Positions 1 through 9,935 of a stretch of DNA of 64,000 bases are shown here, one piece after another (the first letter of the stretch is position 1; every line of letters begins with the position of its first letter). The notes under the pieces were generated by a model, which did not search any database, was not told the origin of the DNA, and saw only the letters and a program-made list of their open reading frames with translations. The stretch comes from Gracilaria domingensis. Lineage: Eukaryota > Rhodophyta > Florideophyceae > Gracilariales > Gracilariaceae. The DNA is taken from the NCBI GenBank assembly GCA_022539475.1, contig VCMS01000016.1:386335-450334 (forward strand). Direction: 5' to 3'. A program made the position numbers and the translations under genes.

Positions 1-1478
1 CTTATAAGTTCCGCGCTTCCGCAGTGGGCACTTCATTATATTCTGGCCATGCACAGTTATTGGGCACAGGATACTTTCGAAACGGCGATACGAAAGATGA
101 AGCTGGAACGAAGGTAAACCAGAACTCATGCCTTCGTTTAAAGTGGATGCGAATCCACTGTGTTCATCCGGGATCGCAGTAATGTTGGAGGAATCCACGG
201 AAGTTTGGGATACAGCCCGTAACGGAGTACGCCGTTCATGGGTGAAGCGTGGATTGCGACCATCGGAGGAAGCCAGTCTTACTCCATTTGAGGAGAACAA
301 TTTCATTCCTTCCACTTTCCCGCTAACAGGAATGTAATTGACCGGGTGCCCAAACCGAGGGCGGGGAGTGGTTGACATGGAAGGTACATGAGCCAGGTAG
401 CTCAGTACCAGGTGGGCAGTACATAGACCGGAGCAGAAGTCGAGGGAGTTGATGAAGGAGTTGATATGTCGCTTCACAAGACCGGTGATCTTGTCATGGA
501 CATGTTCGCGGGAACTTTTTCTACGGGTATGGCGTGCCTATCGCTGACAAAGCATAGGAAGTTCTTGGGTGCGAGAAGAATAGCCATGTTCAGCCATGCG
601 AAGCACCATCTAACGACTCTTATGGCCGAAGTTATTCGGGGGAAGAATGACATCCTGGTTGAACAGGAGGTGGTGGATGCGGCTTCAACGACCTATGAAC
701 GGGTTCCACATCGGACCGAGGTCGGCTTGAATGGGAGGCTCCATTTGGTTACCCCCAGTACCAAGTGATGCCTGGACATATTACTCAGTTCCTAGGAAGA
801 TACTGGAAGGACTGGACTTTGTCGACAAGTGTGGAGAGCGTACTGTAGATCTTTGGGAGGAGAAGTACCGAGGAGCTCTGAATCTTATGGATATGCATAT
901 GCTGTTGACTGTTGAAGCCAATCGATATCGCTTACATATAGCATCTTCTAAGATCCGACATCCCCGTGCTGTATGGGGTGTTCACGAACATAAGATATTG
1001 GCTGGGAAACTATCTGTCATTTCTATGGAACTTTGGTATACACGGATCTGACGAACCGAAGGAAAGACACTTAACGTATGGAAGTGGCTGTCTCGGAGCA
1101 ACTCCAGTGCGGTACAAGTGTTTTCTATGATGGTCACTGTGACTGGTACGGAGTTTCTGCACCTGAGAACAGACCAGGACAGGCTCAGGATAGAAAGGAG
1201 AGCGAAGTCTACATTGTCCCGGCGCCTTTTGTATCGGGGCTACATTAACGACGCCGGATATCATGCCGGGATCCCGATTATCGGAGCCCCGGTCAAACAG
1301 GACTCGAAGTGCCAATGTGCAGTGGTGGAAGCGAAGTCCGTGATACAGTTCAAGTCAGACCTTTCTAACTATGCTCTACTTCGTTGTAGAGCAGTAAGAG
1401 ATATTGAGAGGGCGAAGAGTTGTATTTCGACTACGGAGAGCAGTACGCCTGGACTGGGCTCTGACATTGGAGCAATAG
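1..1478 (+). pseudogene. Decayed DNA methyltransferase-SET domain fusion, 5' end outside window
   Basis: The fragments read as one protein joining a DNA-amino methyltransferase to a histone-type SET methyltransferase. A motif X-like stretch (RPEQKSRELMKELI, about 426-468) leads into a SAM-binding motif I (DMFAGTFSTG, about 498-527). Motif I near the C-terminal end of the methylase fits the beta class, whose catalytic DPPY/W box would lie upstream of the window. A linker (about 730-940) follows, then SET signatures: HPRA at about 959, CHFYGTLVYTDLTN at about 1,015-1,056, a YINDAGY-like box at about 1,245-1,265, and GEELYFDYGEQYAW at 1,410-1,451. The pieces lie in different frames with several stops, so the gene is dead here. 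The domain calls rest on recognised motifs; the single-protein reading is inference from order, strand and spacing. It may be transposon cargo, because a KDZ transposase remnant lies tail-to-tail with it. Confidence 0.7.
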
Positions 1479-1660
1479 ATGAGTTCAGTAGCGAATACAA
1501 AGTAAATATGCTTGTGAGTGTTGCAGCTGCCTGCAATACGCGTTGTTGTACATGTACACTGGAGCTCTTCATCTGTAACGGCGATATTTGCGACCCATTG
1601 GGCACCTCAAATTCCTAAAAAGCAGGAACTGCGGAGTCTCCCGGAATATCTGAACCATGC

Positions 1661-1690
1661 ACCCCCCCCCCACCCCCTCCCCCCCTCCCC
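1661..1690. repeat. Cytosine-rich low-complexity tract
   Basis: A 30-bp run is almost pure C on the plus strand, with single A and T interruptions. About 35 bp downstream, TTATCTCCACAG precedes an ATG at 1,727, so the tract could be part of an intron 3' end. I found no matching donor, and a simple repeat is equally likely. Confidence 0.7.
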
Positions 1691-1726
1691 AACAATTTCG
1701 TTTCATTACCCTGTTATCTCCACAGC

Positions 1727-2053
1727 ATGGGTATAACGCCGAGAAAGCGAAATAGTACGCAGCGGAACAAGAGTGGACAGAAGAAGAGAAGAGCATCGGA
1801 TGATACGAATCAGCTACAAGCACCGCACTTCCTAAACGGAAGTCGTCCTCGACGAAGGAGAGAGTCAGTGGGCGTCCTTCTACAGGACCTCTCGCCCATC
1901 TCGCAGCGGAGCGTCTTCCGGATTGCGTCAAGAATTCGTGGATCAGCGAACGATGTCGTGCCGTCAACTGCCGATAATGCAAATCGTGCATCTGTCTCTG
2001 CTCCTCAAGAAGATGAGGTAACTCGGCCCAGCGGTCAGGACAGGAGGGCATGA
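1727..2053 (+). CDS. Possible small basic protein or exon, unrecognised
   Basis: An ATG-initiated frame of 108 codons begins just after an acceptor-like TTATCTCCACAG. The first 30 residues are strongly basic (MGITPRKRNSTQRNKSGQKK and onward), like a nuclear-localisation region. A serine- and arginine-rich stretch without a recognisable domain follows. It sits just downstream of the methyltransferase-SET remnant on the same strand and could be another exon or a broken relative. Frames beyond 2,053 are interrupted often. This could be a chance open frame. Confidence 0.25.
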   Translation: MGITPRKRNSTQRNKSGQKKRRASDDTNQLQAPHFLNGSRPRRRRESVGVLLQDLSPISQRSVFRIASRIRGSANDVVPSTADNANRASVSAPQEDEVTRPSGQDRRA

Positions 2054-2589
2054 CAACTGGAACCGAAGAGGTTCGTATGACACCAAAACCTTCATGTCCC
2101 CGGCCGATATCGAAGACCGGAGCTACTGGGCGCGGGTTACGCCGCCCAGTGGATCTGGACAACAAGGACAATGACGAGAAGTCGTGAGAGTCCTAGTATA
2201 TTAAGATCGTCACGTCCATCCCTTCTTCTAGAACTGGGCCGCTATGAATCGTATCATGCCTCGCAATGGTCCGACAAGGGAGAAACACAATAAGAAATCG
2301 AGAGACAACTGATAGACGAGTTACTTTTCGACCTTCCCCTCTTTCCAGAACGGGGCCGTTGCAGCTCGTACGAGGCCCAATTCATCTGATATACCATGCC
2401 ATGGAGGAGACATACACGGAGTTGGAGCTCGGAGCCGTGCCAAGGTGACACAGAACGCCTGCAGCCTCTCGTGCTAAGGCTATGGCACATGAGGATAGTT
2501 CCGATAACGAAATAACACCGAATCCTGCGCATTACCGGGCCTGTCGCCGAAGAAGCTAGGAAATAACGGAAGATATCCAAACTGGTGTG
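2054..2589. other. No recognisable gene
   Basis: Short overlapping frames occur on both strands with no domain, motif or repeat that I recognise. Weak coding-like stretches on the plus strand (about 2,170-2,340) suggest decayed coding sequence continuous with the flanking remnants. Confidence 0.4.
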
Positions 2590-3535
2590 AATTCAAGCTC
2601 TATGAACAGACCTGATCTTTTAAATGAACTGAATTGCTTGAAAGAAAAGGTTAAGACGCTACAAGAGGACTTGATGGTTCGGGAATTCTAGTGAAGGTCG
2701 CCCAAGAGCAGAGTACGGCTTTGAAAAAGAGCTTGAAGAGAAGATCTAGTCATTGAAGGCTAAGAGGGCACTGAAACAGGAGGAGATAGGATACACGTGC
2801 TGGTGAACCTGGCAGACAGTCGAAAGAAGCATAAAATTGAGGTGTGCGACGAGTTCGAGGGTTGCTCGAGCAGTGTATCACAACATGCTGACGTGGCAAG
2901 GAGAGAAACAAGTGAGCTATGGCTCGAAGGTGAGTCGCTCACCCGAAATTGGGTAACCGTGCCGAGAAGGTGGAAGACGCAACTGAGAGTGGGAAGGCTT
3001 ATTGAGCCGGAGGAAGTGGTTCATACATGGTTCCTAAAAACCCCGTGGAGCTCTTGGGCAGTTTTGGCATGTTCACACCGTCGGTAGAGGGGGGCCAGAT
3101 GCTTTGCTGAAGAAAATGGTTGAAAGCGAGTTGAAGGAGTTGAGCTGGGAAGGTATTAGAAAAGCATCTCTTACCGACAGGTGTATACTGAACTTTGTGC
3201 AGATATGTGCCTTAGGCAGAGAATGCGGCAGACCATGAGTGACGTCGTGGCGTTCGTAAGAGAAATACGAGGGATAAACTATTTCTGCTCCTGGGTACGA
3301 TCTGATTTGGAGAAGAACAAAGCTGGTAGAAGAGAATGCTGACGAACTGACAATGCAGTTGAAGGAAGCGCAGGAGAACATACTGCGTCTTGACGAAAAT
3401 GGTGTACCGAACACTTCATGGTGGAGAAAAGCCCCATTTGTTCGTCTAAAGTACTCCAATGCGGACAATGTCGAGGATATGCCGACGGAAGATCAAGACT
3501 TGTTCTTCCGAAACCGTGTCGGGTACAAGTGCTGA
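2590..3535 (+). pseudogene. Fragments of a coiled-coil protein, broken
   Basis: Several plus-strand stretches have heptad-like Leu, Glu and Lys spacing. About 2,596-2,691 reads MNRPDLLNELNCLKEKVKTL followed by QEDLMVREF and a stop. About 3,330-3,535 reads LVEENADELTMQLKEAQENI and continues into a non-coiled tail rich in Asp and Asn. Several frame changes and stops separate them. The composition is that of a long coiled-coil protein with no catalytic domain visible. Position and strand suggest it belonged with the methyltransferase-SET unit or a second gene of the same element. No function can be assigned. Confidence 0.35.
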
Positions 3536-4074
3536 AGGAGTTTATTGGGTATGATGTGGAAGACAAGGATACGGGCACCTTTTAGATGGCACAATACTGT
3601 TGCTCGCACGTTTGGACGCTTGGGTGTTGACGGTTGTGAGCCTTCTAAGTACGGATGTGTCAAGGGGTGGCCAGAGACAGAAACTGTTTACAAAGAAGTT
3701 TGCTGAACTGCTACCTCTGTGTTTAAAGAATGTTCTGGGGATGTTAGGCAACATGTCTTGAGGACCAATTCCAGCGAGTTTCATAATTTGGAACGACAAC
3801 GGAAGATTGGACTAAGGTTCTTGGTAATGACATGAGAGAGGCTACATTTGGATATCGAATGCCGTCGAACGGAAGACTTTACCTCACTGTGAAAGAACAA
3901 TTTTTATTGACAGTGTGAGCCGAAGATTGGGTCTATTAGCGATTGCTTCGTTGGTGAATGCGAGGAAGGGGATATGGAGTTCAAGGAAATGGACATGAAC
4001 GATTTCGGAATTAACACAGGATCACAAGAAAAGGCACCACAAGGTGAACATGTAGAAGATGGAGCCCTTAATGT
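3536..4074 (+). pseudogene. Decayed coding-like stretch with acidic tail
   Basis: Coding-like fragments continue on the plus strand. The clearest is an acidic stretch at about 3,943-4,078 (CFVGECEEGDMEFKEMDMND and onward) that ends at a stop just where the minus-strand transposase remnant ends. The two genes would thus converge almost without a gap. No domain was recognised. Confidence 0.3.
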
Positions 4075-7000
4075 TTAAGGCTGTACAAGATCAACGTGCT
4101 CAGTTGGTCCTTCATCTGAATCATGATAGAATCGATTGATGTAGAATCGGTGTTGGAACCATTGAAGTGGAGGACAAAAAGGTGGAGCAGGGTAGTTTGA
4201 TCGAACAACATGGACAGTTCCCTGTAGTGCAGAAGCCGGAACCATCCCGTACCAAGGAGTTAACTCTACGATAGTCTCCGCTTTGGAATGACGAGGGAAC
4301 GGAAGAGTGTGGTTCTTTTCATCGTTTGTAGCCCACCGTAAAGATATGCATTTCAATATGTGGTCGATGTTTCTTGCGGGGGTAAAACCTCGAAATACCG
4401 GACGAATGCCACCTCTGGTGCGGTAAGTGCAGAATCAAGGAGAGATATTCGAATCAGAGCGACTACCTGGGCAACCCAAGTCTCTGAATCTTCTCCGCTT
4501 ACCAATACAGTGGAAAACTTTGGCTTTCTACTGGACCAAATGCTGGAGAAGCGAAGACACGTTGGATGATGGGGTATTTGGGTCGTCCCAGCTTAAGTGC
4601 CTTAGAAGACGAATCGAAGTGTTCAAGAGTCGGAACGAAACCGCCTTTCACGACGGCCGAATTCACCAGAGTTATCCTTGTCTTTTCTGGGAAGTATGTA
4701 ATAGAGTGCTCATCCAGTGTTTCTTTCACGAGACTGAGGAAAGGAGGAAGGGCCTGTTCACCAATTTGATCAAGAATCGACCTTGTGTCCGTACTTGAGA
4801 ACATTTCTCTAACAGCAGTCCATGTTTTTGAACTGGACATACTTGAAACACAATGTTGAAGAGCTCGTAAAGTGAAAGAACGCCCTCTCATTGCAAACCG
4901 AGGAAGCTGTGTGGAAGTTCCTGGTAAACCTGGATTACGCTGGTAAGGAGTATTGCCATTCCATTGCTTTCTAACATGTCCGTGCTCAATGGAGCGAATA
5001 GTCTCCTCCACAGCCGTTGCTGTTCTTCTGGACGTCTTTTGTAGTGTCTTTTAAATAGCAGGTGTGCATGTTCGTATATGCCTGCGTCGTAATACTTGAT
5101 ACTTCCCAGACGGCGAATATCGTCCACGAGATGATCGAGAAGATGAAACTTCAGAGTTCCCAGTCTGGAGGGATGAAAATCCGCCAGAGTCTTTGTTGCG
5201 GAACGCTTGAAGGCTTCAATCTCCGAACTAAGACACAGGAGAGAGCTTTCAGTCCAATACGGGTCACGATTGTATCTGAATAAGGTCGAGAGCAAGTCCG
5301 AGTACTGAGAGAAAACGGTTGTGATTGGGGCAACGTCCTGTTCTCCACAGCATATGTCAAAGAATGTTCCTATGAAGGGAAAGACCATGTCAAGTGCTTT
5401 GTAGTTTTTGGCCTCCAGCATTCCACGGAGACCGTCTTTCGTGAAGATACCATTCAAAGATTTGCCTTTCTCCTGCGTGGAGAAATCGATATGTAAACCT
5501 TTGGCAGGAGAATCGCGTTCTATGGCAGCTAGAATTGCGTTTGCATGGTTGAGGAGTTGGGTGCGTATCGTTCGAAATGAACGCGATGCAGATGTTCCTA
5601 TTGTGGTGCACAGGGTGTCTGTCTGCAGTCTCTCGATTGTGGCCGTTTTTATCAGCTTTGAGATGCCGAGATGCAAGTTGTGTAATGGTTCGAATGAGAA
5701 CAGACTGTATGGAGACAATCCCGGGATCATTCCAAGGCTTACGGAAGTTTCGAGGAACGAAGGAATGAGAGATATGGAATTTGAACGCATCAGAGTATCC
5801 GCTTGAGATCTCCTCTCCCTCGCACGACGTGGACGTCTTTCCGCCTCGTCTTTTTGTGCATGTTGCAAGATAGCTGTGTATGTCTTTCGGATGCTTTTGT
5901 GTGCTTTTGAGAACGTCCGTTGAATGAGGTGGGAATAGGACTGCATAAAGATGAGCGAGGGCTTTGCATCTATGACACGGGCTTTCCGTTTTGGTGCCAT
6001 GAAGAATAGACAGAATGTCTTTAGCCTCAGGAATATCCGCACAATAACTTGCAAGCAGAGGATGGCACACTCGACTTAGTTTGTCTTCGCCGATGAACTG
6101 AAAACCTTTCTGCGTGAGATTTAGAATGGGCTCCAGGACTTGACGAAGAGATTCTTGAAGGATTTGCATCCTGGACTCGCGTAGAGACTTGCTAGAAACA
6201 AATGGCATTGGGTCTGCTTCAGATGCGGAAACCTCGATCAGTGTGGTAGGGAAGTATGCCACTACTGTGAGGTCATCACGGATACACTTACGGCGAAGCT
6301 CGTCGGAGAAGTTGAGAAATATGAGGTGAAGAGGATAGGCGGTAACCGATGTTTGCTTTAGAGTTGTTGAAGACTTATCGGTGTATACCTGCAGAAGACC
6401 TACGAAAGATTCACTGTAACTTATTTCTTGGGAGTACCACACTATTCTACTATCCAAAGAGCCCATGACCATTTCCTTAAGTTTTGAGGTGGCGTCTCTT
6501 GCGAGAGAGCCGGACATGGGGTGAGATATTTTCGTGGAGTGGGTCTGAGGTATAGGGTGGAAGAATGTGTTTTCGTTGTTAGCCAACTGGAGCTGTTTCA
6601 CAAGTGTCTGAACGGGGTCTCTCGTGTAGAGGGTGGCGCTGAACTTACATCCTTCCGGCGAGACAGTTCTGCGATTGAAACCGTCCTTTGAGGCGTATCG
6701 TTCGAAAATGTCCTTCTTCAGTTCTGTACAGCGCTTGGAACTTGTTATGGTCTCGTTGAATCGCTTTTGCGAGAATCGCGGGTCCCGAAGTAGCCCAATT
6801 AGCTCGTCCGCCTCACGATGACCAAGGTTGGAAGCTACTGAAGCCAGACAAACCGTGAGATAATCCATATGCAAATCACCGAGGGCCTCCTCAGAAGGCC
6901 CTCGGCCGGAACTGCTTCCGTGTTCTCGCTCTAATGACGCGGGAGCCGGGGAAGGAGAAACACAATGCGAAGTGTCCGGAATGGGAGGGGCGCACGGAGT

Positions 7001-7249
7001 GGGGTCGACGATGTCCTCGGACACTGGAGGCTCGGGAAGGCGACAAGGGGCAGTGACCGTTTCGGAAGATGCGGGCGCGGGTGCGGAAAGCTTGAGACGC
7101 TTGCTTCTCCGAATGGGCCGTCTATTGTCGTCTTCCAGCGCTGCTTTCAGACGAAACGGGCAATGGTTGACATGCTGTTGAAGGGATAAGACTCCTCGGC
7201 GAGTAACGAAGGGGCACCCACGCTTCTTATGTGTACAGTAGTAGACCAT
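4075..7249 (-). pseudogene. KDZ/Plavaka-type DNA transposase, frameshifted remnant
   Basis: A large transposase read on the minus strand, starting at the methionine at 7,249 that precedes a Cys/His cluster (YYCTHKKRGCPF, then LQQHVNHC). A Pro/Ser-rich spacer follows. The core has family hallmarks: YPLHLIFLNFSDELRRKCI with VVAYFPT (about 6,240-6,340), a SPCHRCKA box after YCADIPEAKDI (about 5,970-6,060), and FSFEPLHNLHLGISKLI (about 5,670-5,720). The C-terminal part has a WVAQVVAL stretch and VAFVRYFEV (about 4,390-4,480), ending near 4,075. These match the KDZ/Plavaka group, often seen in fungi and algae, by recollection rather than search. The reading frame changes at least three times (about 5,800-5,950, 4,900-5,000 and 4,400-4,500), so the copy is dead. 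The catalytic acidic residues cannot be assigned with confidence. It converges on the plus-strand methyltransferase-SET debris. Confidence 0.7.
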
Positions 7250-8088
7250 GGGAAGAAGAAATGAACGAGAAACGACGACAAAGACTGCAAGGGAAGGGCG
7301 TCCGAAGGGAGAAGGAGGTCGAGCGACAGTCAAGATCGACGTCATGCTGAGAACGGAGAATATATTTTGAGTTCAAATCACGTGCTTTCGTTCAAAAAGA
7401 AACGTAGGTACACGTCGACCTCAACACAAGGGTGTACTTCTCGTATTATCTACCACTGGTTATAAACCTGTGGTTTCGCAACGTTGTACGCTGTACACCT
7501 GTCCAATCTCGCACAGAAAAATAAATCTCTTCCCTCCGCCGCCGCCGCCGCGCCTCCGACGTCCGACCTTCCCTTACCGTCGTGATCCGTGCCATCCACA
7601 TCCTCGCGTTATACTCCCCTCCGTCCTTCTTTTTTCCTCCCTGTACTTTATGGAGGTTCCTTAAAGTAGAGGGCGGAAAAAAGTAGGACGGAGTCATCCG
7701 TATCTCACGGATGTATTCCGTGCAGTCTTTTCGTAGGTTCTCTTCCATATTCTTCTATGTATCTTTGCTCTAAACTAACCCATCCTCACCACGTTTTTTC
7801 GCGCTATTCGACATGTAAACGGCAGAAAATAAGCTTTGGGTTACCGGGTTCTCGTTTTCAGCCTCCAACTCGTTCCATTTGTTCAACTACGTTCTGCTTA
7901 CGATATGTTCCATCTTGTTCTACGTCTTGCTACTAACATTGACGTGATTGAAGGTAACCACTATTTGACGTGCGTCCTTTGTATTTCTTCCGACGTCCAC
8001 AACGACTGTAAGTACGCAACCAGTTTCATTTCGTCTCTCAAGATCGATCTCTGACTGCTCGTGTAACCTATCACGCGGTATTGCCGAT
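7250..8088. other. Non-coding flank upstream of the KDZ transposase
   Basis: No coding sequence was recognised. It holds a (CCG)n-type run at about 7,536-7,552, a short inverted repeat at 7,452-7,474 (10-bp arms ACCACTGGTT and AACCTGTGGT with one mismatch) and AT-rich promoter-like sequence just upstream of the transposase start. Terminal inverted repeats were looked for by eye and not identified. Confidence 0.5.
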
Positions 8089-8540
8089 CTTGGTTCACTT
8101 TGTTGCGCCATAGGCGTCTCTAGCTTCTCGCATCTTGCGCTACTTTTGGTTTGTTGGCGATCTTGGTTCCGCCATAGACTCTTCTCTCTTCTCGCGTCTT
8201 GCGCTGCTTTTGGTGTATTGGCGATATTGGTTGATATTGGTTGACTGGCTCGGGCGATAGGTTCATCATTGGCAATCTTGGTTGACTAGGTTGCGCCATA
8301 GGATGGTCTCTCTCTTATCGCGTCTTGCGTTACTTTTGGTGCATTGGCGATATGGTTTGACTTGGTTGCCTCATAGACTCTTCTCTCTTCTCGCGTCTTT
8401 CGCTGCTTTTGGTGTATTGGCGATCTTGGTTGACTGGCTTGCGGGATAGTCGATTCTGGTACTTGGTTGCGACATAGGCTGCTCTCTCGTTTATCGCATT
8501 TTGCGGTATGTTTGCTGCATGGGTATTCTTGGTGTCGTTG
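8089..8540. repeat. Degenerate ~190-bp dimeric satellite-like repeat
   Basis: A unit resembling CTTGGTTGCGCCATAGG, then TCTCGCGTCTTGCGCTGC, then TTTTGGTGTATTGGCGAT recurs five times. The internal CATAG occurs at 8,109, 8,173, 8,297, 8,372 and 8,473. Alternate units are about 176-199 bp apart (8,109 to 8,297; 8,173 to 8,372; 8,297 to 8,473), which suggests a higher-order dimer. Copies have drifted by substitutions and small indels. Its place beside the transposase remnant suggests a subterminal repeat block, but this is inference. Confidence 0.7.
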
Positions 8541-8811
8541 CTTGTGAGTTCTCGCTTCGACACCTTTAGCGCTTTACGATGATCGTGGGCTGGTAATCTA
8601 ACCGATCCCTTTCCTTCTTCTTCTTCCTTTTGCGGTTACCAGGTCCCTCGACTTTTCTAGCGCAACGTTTCTGTTTTGTTTTATCAATGGTACGTTCCAT
8701 CGCATTTCAAATGTATCCAACGGATCATTGACTAACTTATGGATACTTTCTGCTTGCGTATACAGGTAAATGACTTTTGATGCGGAAGCAGCTCACGAGT
8801 TGCAGGTGCAG
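8541..8811. other. Non-coding spacer
   Basis: A stretch between the tandem repeat and the stem-loop cluster, with a short CTT-rich run near 8,608-8,630. No gene, motif or repeat boundary was recognised. Confidence 0.4.
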
Positions 8812-8963
8812 GTTCCTCAAGTAGGGAACCATGCATCTGGGCATGGTTCCCTACATGAGGAACGGAGAGGATGAGGCGCTTCGCGCCTCATCCTCTCGGA
8901 GTGCGTATTTGTTCTACCGATACAGCCGATGGTGGACGGGCAGTCTGCGGCATCTGCCGCAGA
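8812..8963. repeat. Cluster of three strong stem-loops
   Basis: Three inverted repeats stand in a row. The first has 23-bp arms (8,812-8,834 and 8,841-8,863; left arm begins GTTCCTCAAGTAGGG) with one mismatch and a 6-nt loop. The second has perfect 15-bp arms (8,865-8,879 and 8,883-8,897; GAGAGGATGAGGCGC) with a TTC loop. The third has perfect 9-bp arms (8,944-8,952 and 8,955-8,963; TCTGCGGCA) with a TC loop. All are directly visible. Function is unknown. Options are subterminal transposase-binding hairpins of a DNA transposon, a structured RNA, or a foldback element. Confidence 0.85.
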
Positions 8964-9935
8964 TTGCGCCTACACCCGCTCCATCATGGGGATATGGTAC
9001 ATGTAATATAGCGAAGTAGTGGTTAGCAAAAGCGGTCGATAGAAGAATAGATACGAATAAAACGGTATTATTTCATAATGGGCATCATCTGTACTAGCAC
9101 TAGTATTCCATGCGTTGCAGGGTATCATTCCGCAGAAGGTATCGTGTAATGTGCACCTTAATGGAAACTGAACCTAGACTTCGCGAAATACAGTTCAGGT
9201 AGCCCTCGACTAAAGAACTAGCACGAGTGGAAAACCCACCAGTATTTACTGCACAGCGATTCTGGACGACCCAAGCAATTATCTGCAGATTTTGAAATAA
9301 TTGATCTCGATATTTTTTCAAAAAATTTACTGGACGACCCTTGCCAATTTCTGGACGACCCTCGCCAAAAACTAGCATCTGCAAGAGACAGTAGTACTTG
9401 AGTGATCCCTTGGGGATGAAATAAGCGAAACCGTACGCGGTGACCCTCCTCTCGGAGTTGTACACTACGCGCAGGCGCCCAAGTCAGAGCCACGGACAAG
9501 GTTGAGTTTACTTTGTGGTGGTGACGGCAAGGTCGCCATCACCTAAGTATATTTCCACAAATTAAACTAAATAATTAAACTAAGTAGTACCAAATACGGC
9601 AGAGCGAAACACGTGTTGCACTTGTGCAGACCCGCGTTGGTGGCCACTAATTCTAACAACCAATCCAATTTTCTCTGTAACAGAGTCAATTCATACACGC
9701 GCACACGCGACCCACTGCCACAACCAGTTACCAATCCATCAAACCCATCGGGTTCCACCATGCCATATGAAGTCAGAATGCCACCTAAATTCATAACCTT
9801 GCTGTAGAGGCAGCTCGGAAAGCCGAGGTGTTATGAGACGGAACACCTCACAAACGCGAAATCGCGATTGCTCTACACGACTCACAACGTGCGTTCCGCA
9901 CCGAACTTGCGTTCCGGCCGAAGGGAAGGGGTGTC
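8964..9935. other. Non-coding stretch with CTGGACGACCC repeats
   Basis: No gene was recognised. CTGGACGACCC occurs three times at 9,262, 9,330 and 9,351. A direct repeat AATTAAACTAA lies at about 9,557-9,581, and an imperfect inverted repeat lies near 9,520-9,543. The last 300 bases approach the HECT remnant and may include its lost upstream exons. Confidence 0.45.

Noticed and set aside
1569-2171. 200-codon minus-strand frame
   Set aside because: It overlaps the plus-strand basic frame and the C-rich tract, runs through poly-Gly from the tract, and has no recognisable domain.
8812-8963. Helitron 3' end or CRISPR-like array
   Set aside because: No CTRR terminus after the hairpins, no Rep/helicase sequence nearby, and the three hairpins have different arm sequences, so there is no repeat-spacer pattern.
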